The notes below the pieces were generated by a model, which saw nothing but the letters and a program-made list of their open reading frames with translations, had not been told where the DNA came from and ran no database searches. From positions 186,001 through 250,000 of the forward strand of contig CABJBA010000002.1 of the NCBI GenBank assembly GCA_902363735.1: a DNA stretch of 64,000 nucleotides, in the 5' to 3' direction. The DNA comes from Clostridiaceae bacterium. Its GTDB lineage: Bacteria; Bacillota; Clostridia; Lachnospirales; Lachnospiraceae. Numbering within the stretch: the stretch's first letter is position 1; each line of letters opens with the position of its first letter. Shown in pieces: positions 8,983-17,110 of the stretch. Both the position numbers and the translations under genes were made by a program.

Positions 8983-9102
8983 ATGAAGCCAGTATCCATA
9001 ATTAAAAAGGCACCAGGAGAAGATGATAAGATTTATCAGATTCAGCATAAGGCCGGGATTGACATTCCCATTTCCTTGTTGTATACTTGCTATGACAATT
9101 AA
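8983..9102 (+). CDS. Possible 39-aa ORF or gene remnant upstream of the TPP riboswitch
   Basis: An ATG with AGGTGA six bases upstream opens a frame reading MKPVSIIKKAPGEDDKIYQI and ending with LLYTCYDN at the start of the riboswitch. No family is recognised. The sequence has reasonable amino-acid composition, so it could be the surviving start of a truncated gene or a chance ORF. Confidence 0.2.
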   Translation: MKPVSIIKKAPGEDDKIYQIQHKAGIDIPISLLYTCYDN

Positions 9103-9103
9103 A

Positions 9104-9192
9104 AAGGGGCGCTGGAAGACAGTCCGGCTGAGATAAAGCACTTTTGTTTTAAACCCTGTAACCTGATCTGGATAATGCCAGCGTAGGAAACT
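9104..9192 (+). promoter_or_regulatory. TPP riboswitch (thi box)
   Basis: The conserved thi-box elements are present in order: GGGGCGCTGG, CGGCTGAGA, an ACCC segment, AACCTGATCTGGATAATGCC and AGCGTAGGAA. It binds thiamine pyrophosphate in the nascent RNA. An intrinsic terminator hairpin follows 21 bp later, so control is by transcription attenuation of the downstream thiamine uptake operon. Confidence 0.95.
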
Positions 9193-9212
9193 TTCAGGCC
9201 CAGCCTGTTCAC

Positions 9213-9239
9213 CCGCCAGTATATCCCGGCGGTTTTTTT
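9213..9239 (+). terminator. Riboswitch-controlled terminator
   Basis: CCGCC (9213-9217) and GGCGG (9228-9232) form a stem followed by seven T residues. It sits between the TPP aptamer and the first structural gene and is the expected expression platform. Confidence 0.85.
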
Positions 9240-9262
9240 ATTACAAGAAAAGGAGAGAATAT

Positions 9263-9559
9263 ATGAATGCAAGTGTAGCAATCCAGACCTTACCTGAGGC
9301 AAAAAATGATGAAGAATTAATCCGTATTGTTGATGAGGTGATAGATTATATTAAAAGCACAGGGCTTAATTGTTATGTTGGGCCTTTTGAAACAGCTATT
9401 GAAGGCGATTACGATGAACTGATGGATATTGTCAAGGAGTGCCAGCATATTGCGATCCGGGCAGGAGCGCCTTCTGTGGCCGCATATATTAAGGTGACCT
9501 ATAAGCCGGAAGGAGATGTGCTCACCATTGAAAAGAAAGTCACAAAGCATCACCAGTAG
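9263..9559 (+). CDS. Thiamine-binding protein, MTH1187/YkoF-like (98 aa)
   Basis: A small cytoplasmic protein of the thiamine-binding (former DUF77) family: MNASVAIQTLPEA start, GLNCYVGPFETAIEGDYDELMDIVKECQ middle, and a conserved AGAPSVAAYIKVTY segment. It folds as a ferredoxin-like dimer that binds thiamine or pyrimidine precursors. It has an AAGGAG site and is the first gene behind the TPP riboswitch. Its 3' end overlaps the permease gene, which implies translational coupling in a thiamine uptake operon. Confidence 0.88.
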   Translation: MNASVAIQTLPEAKNDEELIRIVDEVIDYIKSTGLNCYVGPFETAIEGDYDELMDIVKECQHIAIRAGAPSVAAYIKVTYKPEGDVLTIEKKVTKHHQ

Positions 9560-10289
9560 GCTTTGGTCCTGGTCAGCCATTGTGCTGATTCTGATCTTGT
9601 GGCAGGCAGTGACTTCTTTTGGGTTGGTGGATTCTTTTCTTCTCCCTTCTCCAATTAGTGTGGGAAAAGCCTTCATAAAAGAATTTCCAGCATTGGCGGG
9701 ACATGCCAGGATCACCCTTACAGAGGCTTTTGCAGGGCTGTTTCTGGGGGTGGCAGTAGGCTTTGGAATGGCAGTGGTTATGGACCATTTTGAAGGACTT
9801 TATAAGGCATTCTACCCTTTGATTGTCCTGTCACAGACTGTTCCCACAGTGGCTATTGCACCGCTGCTGGTTTTGTGGTTTGGATATGAGATGACGCCGA
9901 AGGTGATTTTGATCGTCATAACCACTTTCTTTCCCATTACAGTAGGCTTGCTTACTGGCTTTAAGACCGCAGACCCAGATGCTGTAAACCTTCTTAAAGC
10001 GATGGGAGCGGGAAGGGTGCAGATATTCCGCTATATTAAGTTACCGGGGGCTATGGGTCAGTTTTTTGCAAGTCTGCGGATATCGGCTTCGTATGCAGTG
10101 GTGGGGGCGGTTATTTCCGAGTGGCTGGGAGGTTTTGGAGGGCTTGGGGTTTATATGACCAGGGTGAAAAAGGCATTTGCATTTGACCGGATGTTTGCAG
10201 TTATTTTTCTTATATCAGTTATCAGTCTTTTGCTTATGAAAGGCGTGGAATTGCTTTCGAGAAAATGTATGCCATGGGAACATAAATGA
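9516..10289 (+). CDS. thiX: ABC transporter permease for thiamine/HMP precursor (ThiX-like)
   Basis: About 257 aa, with 5-6 membrane helices and the permease EAA-like loop (AVNLLKAMGAGRVQIFRYIKLPGA). It belongs to the SsuC/TauC-type binding-protein-dependent permeases, and its place behind a TPP riboswitch between a thiamine-binding protein and ThiY/ThiZ homologues points to uptake of the thiamine pyrimidine precursor. The start overlaps the previous gene. The ATG at 9516 sits directly against the AAGGAG, so the TTG at 9528, 12 bases further and giving MKRKSQSITS, is a credible alternative. Confidence 0.85.
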   Translation: MCSPLKRKSQSITSRLWSWSAIVLILILWQAVTSFGLVDSFLLPSPISVGKAFIKEFPALAGHARITLTEAFAGLFLGVAVGFGMAVVMDHFEGLYKAFYPLIVLSQTVPTVAIAPLLVLWFGYEMTPKVILIVITTFFPITVGLLTGFKTADPDAVNLLKAMGAGRVQIFRYIKLPGAMGQFFASLRISASYAVVGAVISEWLGGFGGLGVYMTRVKKAFAFDRMFAVIFLISVISLLLMKGVELLSRKCMPWEHK

Positions 10290-10302
10290 GATAACATAAT
10301 CA

Positions 10303-10461
10303 GAGGAAGCGCCCAGGGGCATACCATTATGCCCAGTAAACTTGGGCGGAAAAGAGGAAGCGCCCAGGGGCATACCATTATGCCCGGAAAACTTGGGCGG
10401 AAAAGAGGAAGCGCCCAGGGGCATACCATTATGCCCGAAAAACTTGGGCGGAAAAGAGGAA
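10303..10461 (+). repeat. Three tandem 51-bp palindromic units ending in the thiY ribosome binding site
   Basis: Units 10303-10353, 10354-10404 and 10405-10455 are nearly identical, and a fourth unit begins with GAGGAA at 10456 and serves as the Shine-Dalgarno of the next gene. Each unit has two GCCC...GGGC hairpins separated by ATACCATTAT. The same core occurs before other genes in this window (50746, 59971). The units are contiguous with no spacers, so this is not CRISPR. Confidence 0.9.
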
Positions 10462-10464
10462 ATT

Positions 10465-11532
10465 ATGAAGAATAGAAGCTTAATCATATTGACTGCATTG
10501 GTTGCAGCTGCTGCACTGACAGCCTGCGGCAGCAAAAGCAGCCAGACAGGCGGCAGTACAGCAGCCGGCGAAACAGGAAGCACAGCTGCCGTTGAAACAA
10601 GCGGTACTGCAGAGAATAATACACAGGATTTAAAAAAGGTTACATTTGTTCTGGACTGGACCCCTAACACCAATCACACCGGGCTTTACGTTGCACAGGA
10701 AAAGGGATACTTTAAAGATGCAGGTCTGGAAGTTGAAATTGTTCAGCCGCCGGAGGACGGGGCTGAGGTACTGGTGGCATCAGGCAAGGCACAGTTCGGT
10801 ATATCTTTTCAGGACAGCATGGCTCCAGCTCTGACAGGAGAGGCTTCCCTGCCTATTACAGCAGTTGCGGCAGTGATCCAGCACAATACCTCCGGAATTA
10901 TTTCCAGAGAGGGAGAAGGAATGGACTCTCCCAAGGGGTTAGAGGGAAAAAAGTATGCTACCTGGGATTTACCGGTGGAAAAAGCGATGGTTGAAGACGT
11001 TATGACAGCTGCTGGAGGGGATTTTTCCAAGGTTCAGCTCATTCCTAGCACAGTGACCGATGAGGTCTCCGCTCTTCAGTCAAAAAGCGTAGATGCCATC
11101 TGGATCTTTTACGCCTGGGCAGGGGTGAAGATGGAGGTGGAGAATTTTCCTACCGATTACTTTGCCTTTGCTGACATCAATCCTGTTTTTGATTATTACA
11201 CCCCAGTGGTCATAGCTGGAAATGAATTTCTAAAGCAGGATCCGGAGACGGCCAGAGCATTTTTAAGTGCTTTGAGCCAGGGATATGAGGATGCCGTAAA
11301 TAATCCGGAGGAGGCAGGCAAGATTCTTTTAAAAGCGGCTCCGGAGTTGGATGAAGAGCTGGTACTGGCCAGCCAGAAATATCTGGCCGACCAGTATAAG
11401 GCAGATGTGGATGTATGGGGGTACATGGATCCGGAACGCTGGAACCGTTTTTACGGTTGGCTAAATGAAAAAGGCCTTTCAGAAGAAATTCCTGAAAATA
11501 CAGGCTTTACCAACGATTATCTGCCACAATAA
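10465..11532 (+). CDS. thiY: ABC transporter substrate-binding lipoprotein for thiamine precursor (ThiY-like)
   Basis: 355 aa from the ATG at 10465, preceded by AGAGGA from the repeat; the frame continues upstream through the repeats but that part is not protein-like. A lipoprotein signal ends at the lipobox LTAC (Cys22). The mature part begins with the NMT1/ThiY signature FVLDWTPNTNHTGLYVAQEK, then GLEVEIVQPP and FGISFQDSMAP, which match formylaminopyrimidine/HMP binding proteins. It captures the precursor outside the membrane and delivers it to the permease encoded upstream. The repeat array between permease and binding-protein genes may tune relative expression. Confidence 0.9.
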   Translation: MKNRSLIILTALVAAAALTACGSKSSQTGGSTAAGETGSTAAVETSGTAENNTQDLKKVTFVLDWTPNTNHTGLYVAQEKGYFKDAGLEVEIVQPPEDGAEVLVASGKAQFGISFQDSMAPALTGEASLPITAVAAVIQHNTSGIISREGEGMDSPKGLEGKKYATWDLPVEKAMVEDVMTAAGGDFSKVQLIPSTVTDEVSALQSKSVDAIWIFYAWAGVKMEVENFPTDYFAFADINPVFDYYTPVVIAGNEFLKQDPETARAFLSALSQGYEDAVNNPEEAGKILLKAAPELDEELVLASQKYLADQYKADVDVWGYMDPERWNRFYGWLNEKGLSEEIPENTGFTNDYLPQ

Positions 11533-11550
11533 GAAAATCAGGAGAATACC

Positions 11551-12291
11551 ATGGCACATTTGAAGGCAGAGGACATAGCCAAGTCCTTTGATGGAAGAAC
11601 CATTATAAAAGGAGTTTCCCTGGAGCTTGGGGAGGGGGAGCTGGTATCTCTTTTAGGAGTCAGCGGAGGAGGGAAGACCACTCTGTTTCATATTCTGGCA
11701 GGTATCAGCCTGCCGGATGAGGGGCATGTATATCTGGATGGACAGGATATTACCGGAAAGCCGGGACTTGTCAGCTACATGCTTCAAAAAGATCTTCTGC
11801 TGCCTTACCGTACTATTGTTGATAATGTGGCACTGCCCCTGATCATTAAAGGGATGAAGAAAAAGGAAGCCAGAGAAAAAGCAGGGACCTATTTTGAAAA
11901 ATTCGGCCTGGAGGGAACACAAAAGCAGTATCCCTCCCAGCTGTCAGGAGGTATGAGACAGAGAGCGGCTCTTTTGAGGACCTATTTGTTTTCCGGCAGC
12001 ATTGCTCTTTTAGATGAGCCTTTTTCCGCCCTGGATATGCTGACAAAGACCAGAATGCACGAGTGGTATTTAAACGTGATGGAGGAGATCAGGTTATCTA
12101 CTCTGTTTGTTACTCATGACATTGACGAAGCCATTTTGTTATCAGACCGAATCTGCCTTCTGACCGGAGTGCCCGGAACGATTACCAAAGAGATTATTAT
12201 AAGGGAGCCACGGCCAAGGGGAAAGGATTTTTCGGTTTCTACGGAATTTATGGAGTATAAAAGAGAGATTTTAAAATATCTGGAAGGATAA
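11551..12291 (+). CDS. thiZ: ABC transporter ATP-binding protein for thiamine precursor (ThiZ-like)
   Basis: 246 aa cytoplasmic ATPase of a SsuB/ThiZ-type importer. Walker A is GVSGGGKTT, the ABC signature LSGGMRQRAALLRTYL, Walker B IALLDEPFSALD and the switch His is in FVTHDIDEAI. It lies 18 bp after the binding-protein gene and is followed by a terminator, closing the riboswitch operon. It powers the upstream permease. Confidence 0.9.
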   Translation: MAHLKAEDIAKSFDGRTIIKGVSLELGEGELVSLLGVSGGGKTTLFHILAGISLPDEGHVYLDGQDITGKPGLVSYMLQKDLLLPYRTIVDNVALPLIIKGMKKKEAREKAGTYFEKFGLEGTQKQYPSQLSGGMRQRAALLRTYLFSGSIALLDEPFSALDMLTKTRMHEWYLNVMEEIRLSTLFVTHDIDEAILLSDRICLLTGVPGTITKEIIIREPRPRGKDFSVSTEFMEYKREILKYLEG

Positions 12292-12304
12292 TAATTGAAA
12301 TCTG

Positions 12305-12336
12305 ATGCGGACTTTTTTATAAGTCCGCATATTTTT
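12305..12336 (+). terminator. Terminator of the thiamine uptake operon
   Basis: ATGCGGACTT (12305-12314) pairs perfectly with AAGTCCGCAT (12321-12330), followed by ATTTTT. Confidence 0.9.
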
Positions 12337-12443
12337 GTGCAAAATGTGTTAAGAAAATATCAAAAACCTTATTGTAAGTATCAAGTTTATTTTGTATAAT
12401 AAATATATAAAATAGGTCATATCAGTGATAAGGATTGATTAAT

Positions 12444-13298
12444 ATGATAAAAATGACAAATATTAATGTTAAGAAAATGACGATTGGAGAAATGGCTAAG
12501 ATCAATCATATATCAGAACAGACCCTGCGGCTTTATGACCGGGAGGGGCTGTTGTCTCCGGTGCACCGGGATGAAAATACGGGATACCGCTATTATGACA
12601 TCCGGCAAAGTGCCCAGCTTGACATGATCCGGTATATGAAGGCTCTTGGGATGCCCCTAAAAGAGATCCGGGTTCATATGAAGAAGTGGGATATGGGCCG
12701 GGTCAAACAGCTTCTTAGGGAGAACCGGGATGCCATAGACCAGAAGATCGTAGAACTGAATATGCAAAAACGCGCCATAGAACGAACCCTTGACAGCTAT
12801 GAGCGCTATGAGGCTGCTCCTCCTGATGGGGCCATTGTTTTAGAATACATACAAAAACGGCAGATGTATGTGAAAAAGACAAAAACAAATTTTTACGATT
12901 ATGAAATTGATGAGTATGAACGCCTTCTGCGCAGCTTAAAAGAGGACATGGCGGCCCGCAGTATATCTTCATTTTATTTTGCAAATGCAGGGACAATTAT
13001 GAAACAAGATAATTTTATGAGGCGAAATTTGTATTCCACGGAAATATTTGTGTTTGTGGACCAGGATTGTGTGGAGGAAAAGCTGATTACAGTCATACCT
13101 GCAGGTTCCTATCTCTGCATTTACTGTGACCGTTTTTTTAAAGAAAAAGAATACATTGACCGGCTGCTGGCAACTATACAAGAAAATCGGTATACGGTAA
13201 CAGGAGATTATATCTGTGAAGTCATTGTAGAAATGCCCTTTGACTACAAGGAAAGAGGAATGTTTCTTCGTTTGCAGGTGCCGGTCCGTATGTCCTGA
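12444..13298 (+). CDS. MerR-family transcriptional regulator with C-terminal effector domain
   Basis: 284 aa from the ATG at 12444 (AAGGA 9 bases upstream). The N-terminal winged helix is clear: MTIGEMAKINHISEQTLRLY, DREGLLSPVHRDENTGYRYY and an AQLDMIRYMKALGMPLKEI segment. A coiled-coil dimerisation helix follows at about 80-130. The C-terminal 150 residues look like a BltR/GyrI-type ligand domain, so it probably responds to a small molecule. Its target may be the following dehydrogenase gene 112 bp away or itself; this is inference from position only. Confidence 0.88.
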   Translation: MIKMTNINVKKMTIGEMAKINHISEQTLRLYDREGLLSPVHRDENTGYRYYDIRQSAQLDMIRYMKALGMPLKEIRVHMKKWDMGRVKQLLRENRDAIDQKIVELNMQKRAIERTLDSYERYEAAPPDGAIVLEYIQKRQMYVKKTKTNFYDYEIDEYERLLRSLKEDMAARSISSFYFANAGTIMKQDNFMRRNLYSTEIFVFVDQDCVEEKLITVIPAGSYLCIYCDRFFKEKEYIDRLLATIQENRYTVTGDYICEVIVEMPFDYKERGMFLRLQVPVRMS

Positions 13299-13410
13299 TT
13301 TTTGGTGATTTTGCTTTATTGACCTGATACTTCCTATAACCTTTATACTGTAAATATAAATAACCATTTCCCAATAAATCTTTTTACGAATAGAAAGGAC
13401 AATAATTATT

Positions 13411-14451
13411 ATGATGAATTACGAAAAGATTCGTGTGGTACAGTATGGATGCGGAAAGATGGCCAAGTATATTTTAAGATACCTTTATGAAAAAGGTGCA
13501 GAGATCGTAGGTGCCATTGATGTAAATCCTGAAGTGGTAGGAATGGATGTGGGTGAATTTGCCGGCCTTGGATTTAATATCGGGGTACCCATCCGAAGTG
13601 ATGCAGATGCAGTTCTGGATGAGTGCGATGCAGATATTGCCGTTGTGACCCTGTTCAGCTTTATGGATGATGTTTATCCTCATTTTGAGAAATGTGTTTC
13701 CAGGGGAATCAATGTGGTGACGACCTGCGAGGAAGCTATTTACCCATGGACGACAGCTTCCGCGGCTACCAACCGTTTAGACCGTATTGCAAAAGAAAAC
13801 GGCTGTACTATCGTGGGCTCCGGAATGCAGGATATATACTGGATCAATATGATCGGCTCTGTAGCAGGAGGCGTGCACCGGATCCAAAAGATTGAAGGCG
13901 CAGTCAGCTACAACGTGGAAGACTATGGTCTGGCTCTTGCCGAGGCACACGGTGCAGGGCTGACACCTGAAGAGTTTGAGGAAAAGATTGCACATCCAAC
14001 GACCCTGGAACCTTCCTATGTATGGAATTCCAATGAAGCTCTGTGCAATAAGATGGGCTGGACCATCAAATCCCAGACACAGAAATGTGTACCTTACTTC
14101 TATGATAAAGACTTATATTCTGCCACCTTAGGAACTGCCATTCCCAAGGGGAATTGTATTGGAATGAGTGCAGTGGTAACCACGGAAACCTTCCAGGGAC
14201 CTGTCATTGAAACACAGTGCATTGGAAAGGTATATGGACCAGAAGATGGAGATATGTGTGACTGGAAAATCATTGGAGAACCGGATGTAACATTCTTTGT
14301 CCAAAAACCGGCTACAGTTGAGCATACCTGTGCTACGGTGGTGAACCGCATTCCAACCATACTTAATGCTCCGGCAGGATTTATAACGGTTGAAAAACTG
14401 GAAAATGTTCAGTACATGACATCTCCCATGCACATGTATCTGGAGGACTGA
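13411..14451 (+). CDS. NAD(P)H-dependent amine dehydrogenase, 2,4-diaminopentanoate dehydrogenase-like
   Basis: 346 aa. The N-terminal Rossmann fold has [17 protein letters not shown] (GxGxM nucleotide loop) and an acidic end of beta2 (AIDVNPE). The overall pattern (dihydrodipicolinate-reductase-like N terminus, GSGMQDIYW segment, long C-terminal substrate domain) matches the family of 2,4-diaminopentanoate dehydrogenase, an enzyme of clostridial ornithine fermentation. None of the other ornithine-degradation genes are adjacent, so the true substrate is uncertain. It stands alone between a MerR regulator and a terminator. Confidence 0.75.
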   Translation: MMNYEKIRVVQYGCGKMAKYILRYLYEKGAEIVGAIDVNPEVVGMDVGEFAGLGFNIGVPIRSDADAVLDECDADIAVVTLFSFMDDVYPHFEKCVSRGINVVTTCEEAIYPWTTASAATNRLDRIAKENGCTIVGSGMQDIYWINMIGSVAGGVHRIQKIEGAVSYNVEDYGLALAEAHGAGLTPEEFEEKIAHPTTLEPSYVWNSNEALCNKMGWTIKSQTQKCVPYFYDKDLYSATLGTAIPKGNCIGMSAVVTTETFQGPVIETQCIGKVYGPEDGDMCDWKIIGEPDVTFFVQKPATVEHTCATVVNRIPTILNAPAGFITVEKLENVQYMTSPMHMYLED

Positions 14452-14485
14452 TGAAACCCATGGGATACAAATAAGACAGAGTATA

Positions 14486-14528
14486 AGAAAATCCGCGTAT
14501 GAGCACCTGGCTATGCGGATTTTCTTTT
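14486..14528 (+). terminator. Intrinsic terminator of the amine dehydrogenase gene
   Basis: AGAAAATCCGC (14486-14496) pairs with GCGGATTTTCT (14515-14525), followed by TTT. Confidence 0.85.
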
Positions 14529-14642
14529 GTTCATAATAAAGGATTCACAAACCAGGAATCCTTTGACAATACAGGAAGTGATGATATAATCATGAGAGTG
14601 CCTTAAGAAAAGAAGGTTAATGAACAACAAAGGAGAAGAAAT

Positions 14643-15524
14643 GTGAAGGTTCTTGAAAAGCATCCCATGATTATGATTATTATTGGAGTAATAGGGATCT
14701 CTGTCTCTGCAATTTTTGTAAAGTATTCAGATGCGCCCTCCGTGGTGACGGCAGCTTACCGTCTTTTGTGGACGGTTGGCATTATGACTCCAGTGGTATT
14801 TGGAAACAAGGAGGTACGAAAGGAATTAAAGCAAACCAATAAGAAGACGATTGCTTTGTGCGGGGTGAGCGGTATATTTCTGGCTCTTCATTTTACTGCA
14901 TGGTTTGAATCCCTGAATCAGACTTCTGTGGCAAGTTCTACTGCAATTGTTTGCACTGAGGTGATCTGGGTCGCTTTAGGATTTATCCTGTTTTTAAAAG
15001 GAAAGATGGGACGGTCTGCTATTTTGAGCATAGCAGTTACAGTTCTTGGAAGCCTGTTCATAGCCTTTTCCGACTATTCAGCCGGAGGGGATCATTTGTA
15101 TGGAGACGGACTGGCTCTTGCCGCAGCTGTGTTTTCGGCCGTATATACTCTGATTGGACGTGAAGTGAGGAAGGGAATGTCAACCACCTCTTATACTTAT
15201 ATTGTTTATGTATTTTGCGCATTGATGCTTTGTATCTCTGCGGCAGCAGCAGGAATCCCTTTTACTGGATACGGCTCCCGCTCCGTGATTGTAGGGCTTT
15301 TGCTGGCAGTGTTTTCCACTTTGCTTGGGCACAGCATTTTCAGTTGGTGTTTAAAATTCCTCTCTCCTTCTTTTGTGTCAGCCTCCAAGCTTTGTGAACC
15401 GGCAGTGGCAGCTTTGTTTGCCGTTTTTCTCTTTGGAGAAATCCCTGCTCTTTTACAGGTTGCAGGCGGAGTGGTTACCATTGCAGGTGTGTTTTTATAC
15501 TCCAGGGTGGAGAAAAACCAGTAA
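14643..15524 (+). CDS. EamA/DMT-family transporter
   Basis: 293 aa with ten predicted membrane helices arranged as two EamA repeats (first about 10-135, second about 155-288). Conserved features include the early helix GISVSAIFVKYSDAPSVVTAAYR and the helix starting ALHFTAWFESLNQTSVASST. The start is a GTG preceded by AGGAG; the overlapping ATG is immediately closed by TGA in its frame. Members export or import small metabolites; the substrate cannot be inferred. It is convergent with the YesN-like regulator gene, with only 17 bp between the stops. Confidence 0.88.
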   Translation: MKVLEKHPMIMIIIGVIGISVSAIFVKYSDAPSVVTAAYRLLWTVGIMTPVVFGNKEVRKELKQTNKKTIALCGVSGIFLALHFTAWFESLNQTSVASSTAIVCTEVIWVALGFILFLKGKMGRSAILSIAVTVLGSLFIAFSDYSAGGDHLYGDGLALAAAVFSAVYTLIGREVRKGMSTTSYTYIVYVFCALMLCISAAAAGIPFTGYGSRSVIVGLLLAVFSTLLGHSIFSWCLKFLSPSFVSASKLCEPAVAALFAVFLFGEIPALLQVAGGVVTIAGVFLYSRVEKNQ

Positions 15525-15541
15525 AATATCCTGCGAGTTTC

Positions 15542-17110
15542 TTAATAGTGCTGAAATTCAGACGGTGATTTGCCGTAATATTTTTTAAATGCAGCACTGA
15601 AGTAAGCAGAGTTATCATATCCAGCCCGTGCGGAAATTTCATATATCTTTAAGTTGGTGTTTTCCAGCAGATTTTTTGATTTCTCCATCCTGATTTTAAT
15701 CAAATAGTCTGTGAAGGTAATACCCGTTTCATTTTTAAATACTGTGCTGAAATAGGAAGTACTCAAACATACGGTATTTGCCACTTCCTCAATGCAAAAG
15801 GAAGAATTGGTATAATGAGTCTGTATGTAAGAAAGCGCCTGGTCAATCAGCTTTCCGTACCGGCTGCTGTTGATGGCAATGCTGTCGCAAACCCGGTAAA
15901 GATGATTTTTTAAATTTTCAATTCCTGACTCCAAGGTAGTTGAGACAGTGATTTTTTTGAATTCTTCCATGGGATTCTCAAAGATATCCTGTAGATCGAT
16001 TCCGCATTCTCCCAGATCCTTTACCAGGCCCGAATAGAAATTTCCAATGGAAAATGTCATATAGAGATAGCTGTCGCTGCCTTTTTCATAAAGCCATCTC
16101 TTAAAATACATCAGTTCCCTTTCTATACTTTCCTTATCCCGTTCCTTAATATAGGGAATCAAATTAATATGAGGAACAGGAACTACCAGATCTTTTGTTT
16201 TTTCGCGGTAAACATAGGGCTTTACCTCCTTATAAAAGATGTCGGCATTAGGCCCTTTGATAAAATGAAGCTTTAAGGCTTCCGTACAGTCATGGATACT
16301 TTTATGGATTTCTGAAATTCCCTTATAAATATCTCCAGAAGCAATGACAATATCATAAATAGTCTTATCAGAGGGAAAAACCCTGCGGATTTCTTCCATC
16401 AGTATTTTTCTGTCAGAGACAAGACTTTCCCTGGAACCGGAAATCAGACATAAGGTGTAGCTGTTTTGGCTGCTTTCAAGAATATAGCAATTGTTCTTGT
16501 TGAAAACTCCCGTAAGAGAGGTGAACTTTCTTTCGATGAGATAGCGGGTCTGGTCTGGGTTTCTGGATAATCCATGGGGGTCTATTTCTGTTTGAAGAAT
16601 ACAGCAATAGGAATCTGCATCAATGTCCAGCTCCTGCAAACGATTCAGTATCTGCTGGGAAACGCCTTTGCGGGTGAGAATCATACGTAATATGTCTACG
16701 GCGGATATGCGTTTGTCATGGTGAAGCTGCCGGCAGCGGGACACGGCCTTTTCCAGCATCGCAGTAATGGATTCCAGATTGACAGGTTTTAAAATATAGT
16801 CAATGGCTCCAAGATGAACAGCAGTTCTGGCATATTTAAAGTCGTCATAGGCACTGATGATCAGGATGACCAGATTAGGATTTAGTTCCTTTGCTTTTTG
16901 GGAAAGCTCCAGACCGTCAATATAGGGCATTCGTATATCTGTAATCAGGATATCAGGAGATATTTTCTGGATCAGCTCCCAGGCACTCCTTCCGTTATCC
17001 GCAGTTCCTGCCAGCCTGATTCCAAGGTCATTCCAGTTGATTTGTCTGGAAAGACCTTCTAAAATTATTTCGTTATCATCACATAAGATTGCCTGAAACA
17101 AAGTCATCAT
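15542..17110 (-). CDS. Two-component response regulator, YesN-type with AraC DNA-binding domain
   Basis: 522 aa. The N-terminal receiver domain has the acidic pair D11-D12, phosphoacceptor D58 in DILITDIRMPYIDG and Lys in DYILKPVN. The C-terminal 100 residues form an AraC-type double helix-turn-helix (CIEEVANTVCLSTSYFSTVFK, then KIYEISARAGYDNSAYFSAAFKKYYG). The middle 250 residues are the low-similarity linker typical of YesN. It overlaps the upstream kinase gene by 32 bp, so the two are translationally coupled. The likely targets are the ABC transporter genes transcribed to the right at 21-26 kb. Confidence 0.92.
   Translation of the reverse strand: MMTLFQAILCDDNEIILEGLSRQINWNDLGIRLAGTADNGRSAWELIQKISPDILITDIRMPYIDGLELSQKAKELNPNLVILIISAYDDFKYARTAVHLGAIDYILKPVNLESITAMLEKAVSRCRQLHHDKRISAVDILRMILTRKGVSQQILNRLQELDIDADSYCCILQTEIDPHGLSRNPDQTRYLIERKFTSLTGVFNKNNCYILESSQNSYTLCLISGSRESLVSDRKILMEEIRRVFPSDKTIYDIVIASGDIYKGISEIHKSIHDCTEALKLHFIKGPNADIFYKEVKPYVYREKTKDLVVPVPHINLIPYIKERDKESIERELMYFKRWLYEKGSDSYLYMTFSIGNFYSGLVKDLGECGIDLQDIFENPMEEFKKITVSTTLESGIENLKNHLYRVCDSIAINSSRYGKLIDQALSYIQTHYTNSSFCIEEVANTVCLSTSYFSTVFKNETGITFTDYLIKIRMEKSKNLLENTNLKIYEISARAGYDNSAYFSAAFKKYYGKSPSEFQHY

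Noticed and set aside
10303..10461. Possible CRISPR array
   Set aside because: Units are contiguous 51-bp repeats with no unique spacers and no cas genes; each unit is an internally palindromic element.
10215..10673. Minus-strand ORFs with repeated SSFPPKFSGHNGMPLGA-type peptide
   Set aside because: Created by reading the tandem DNA repeat and the antisense of the lipoprotein gene; no start signals.
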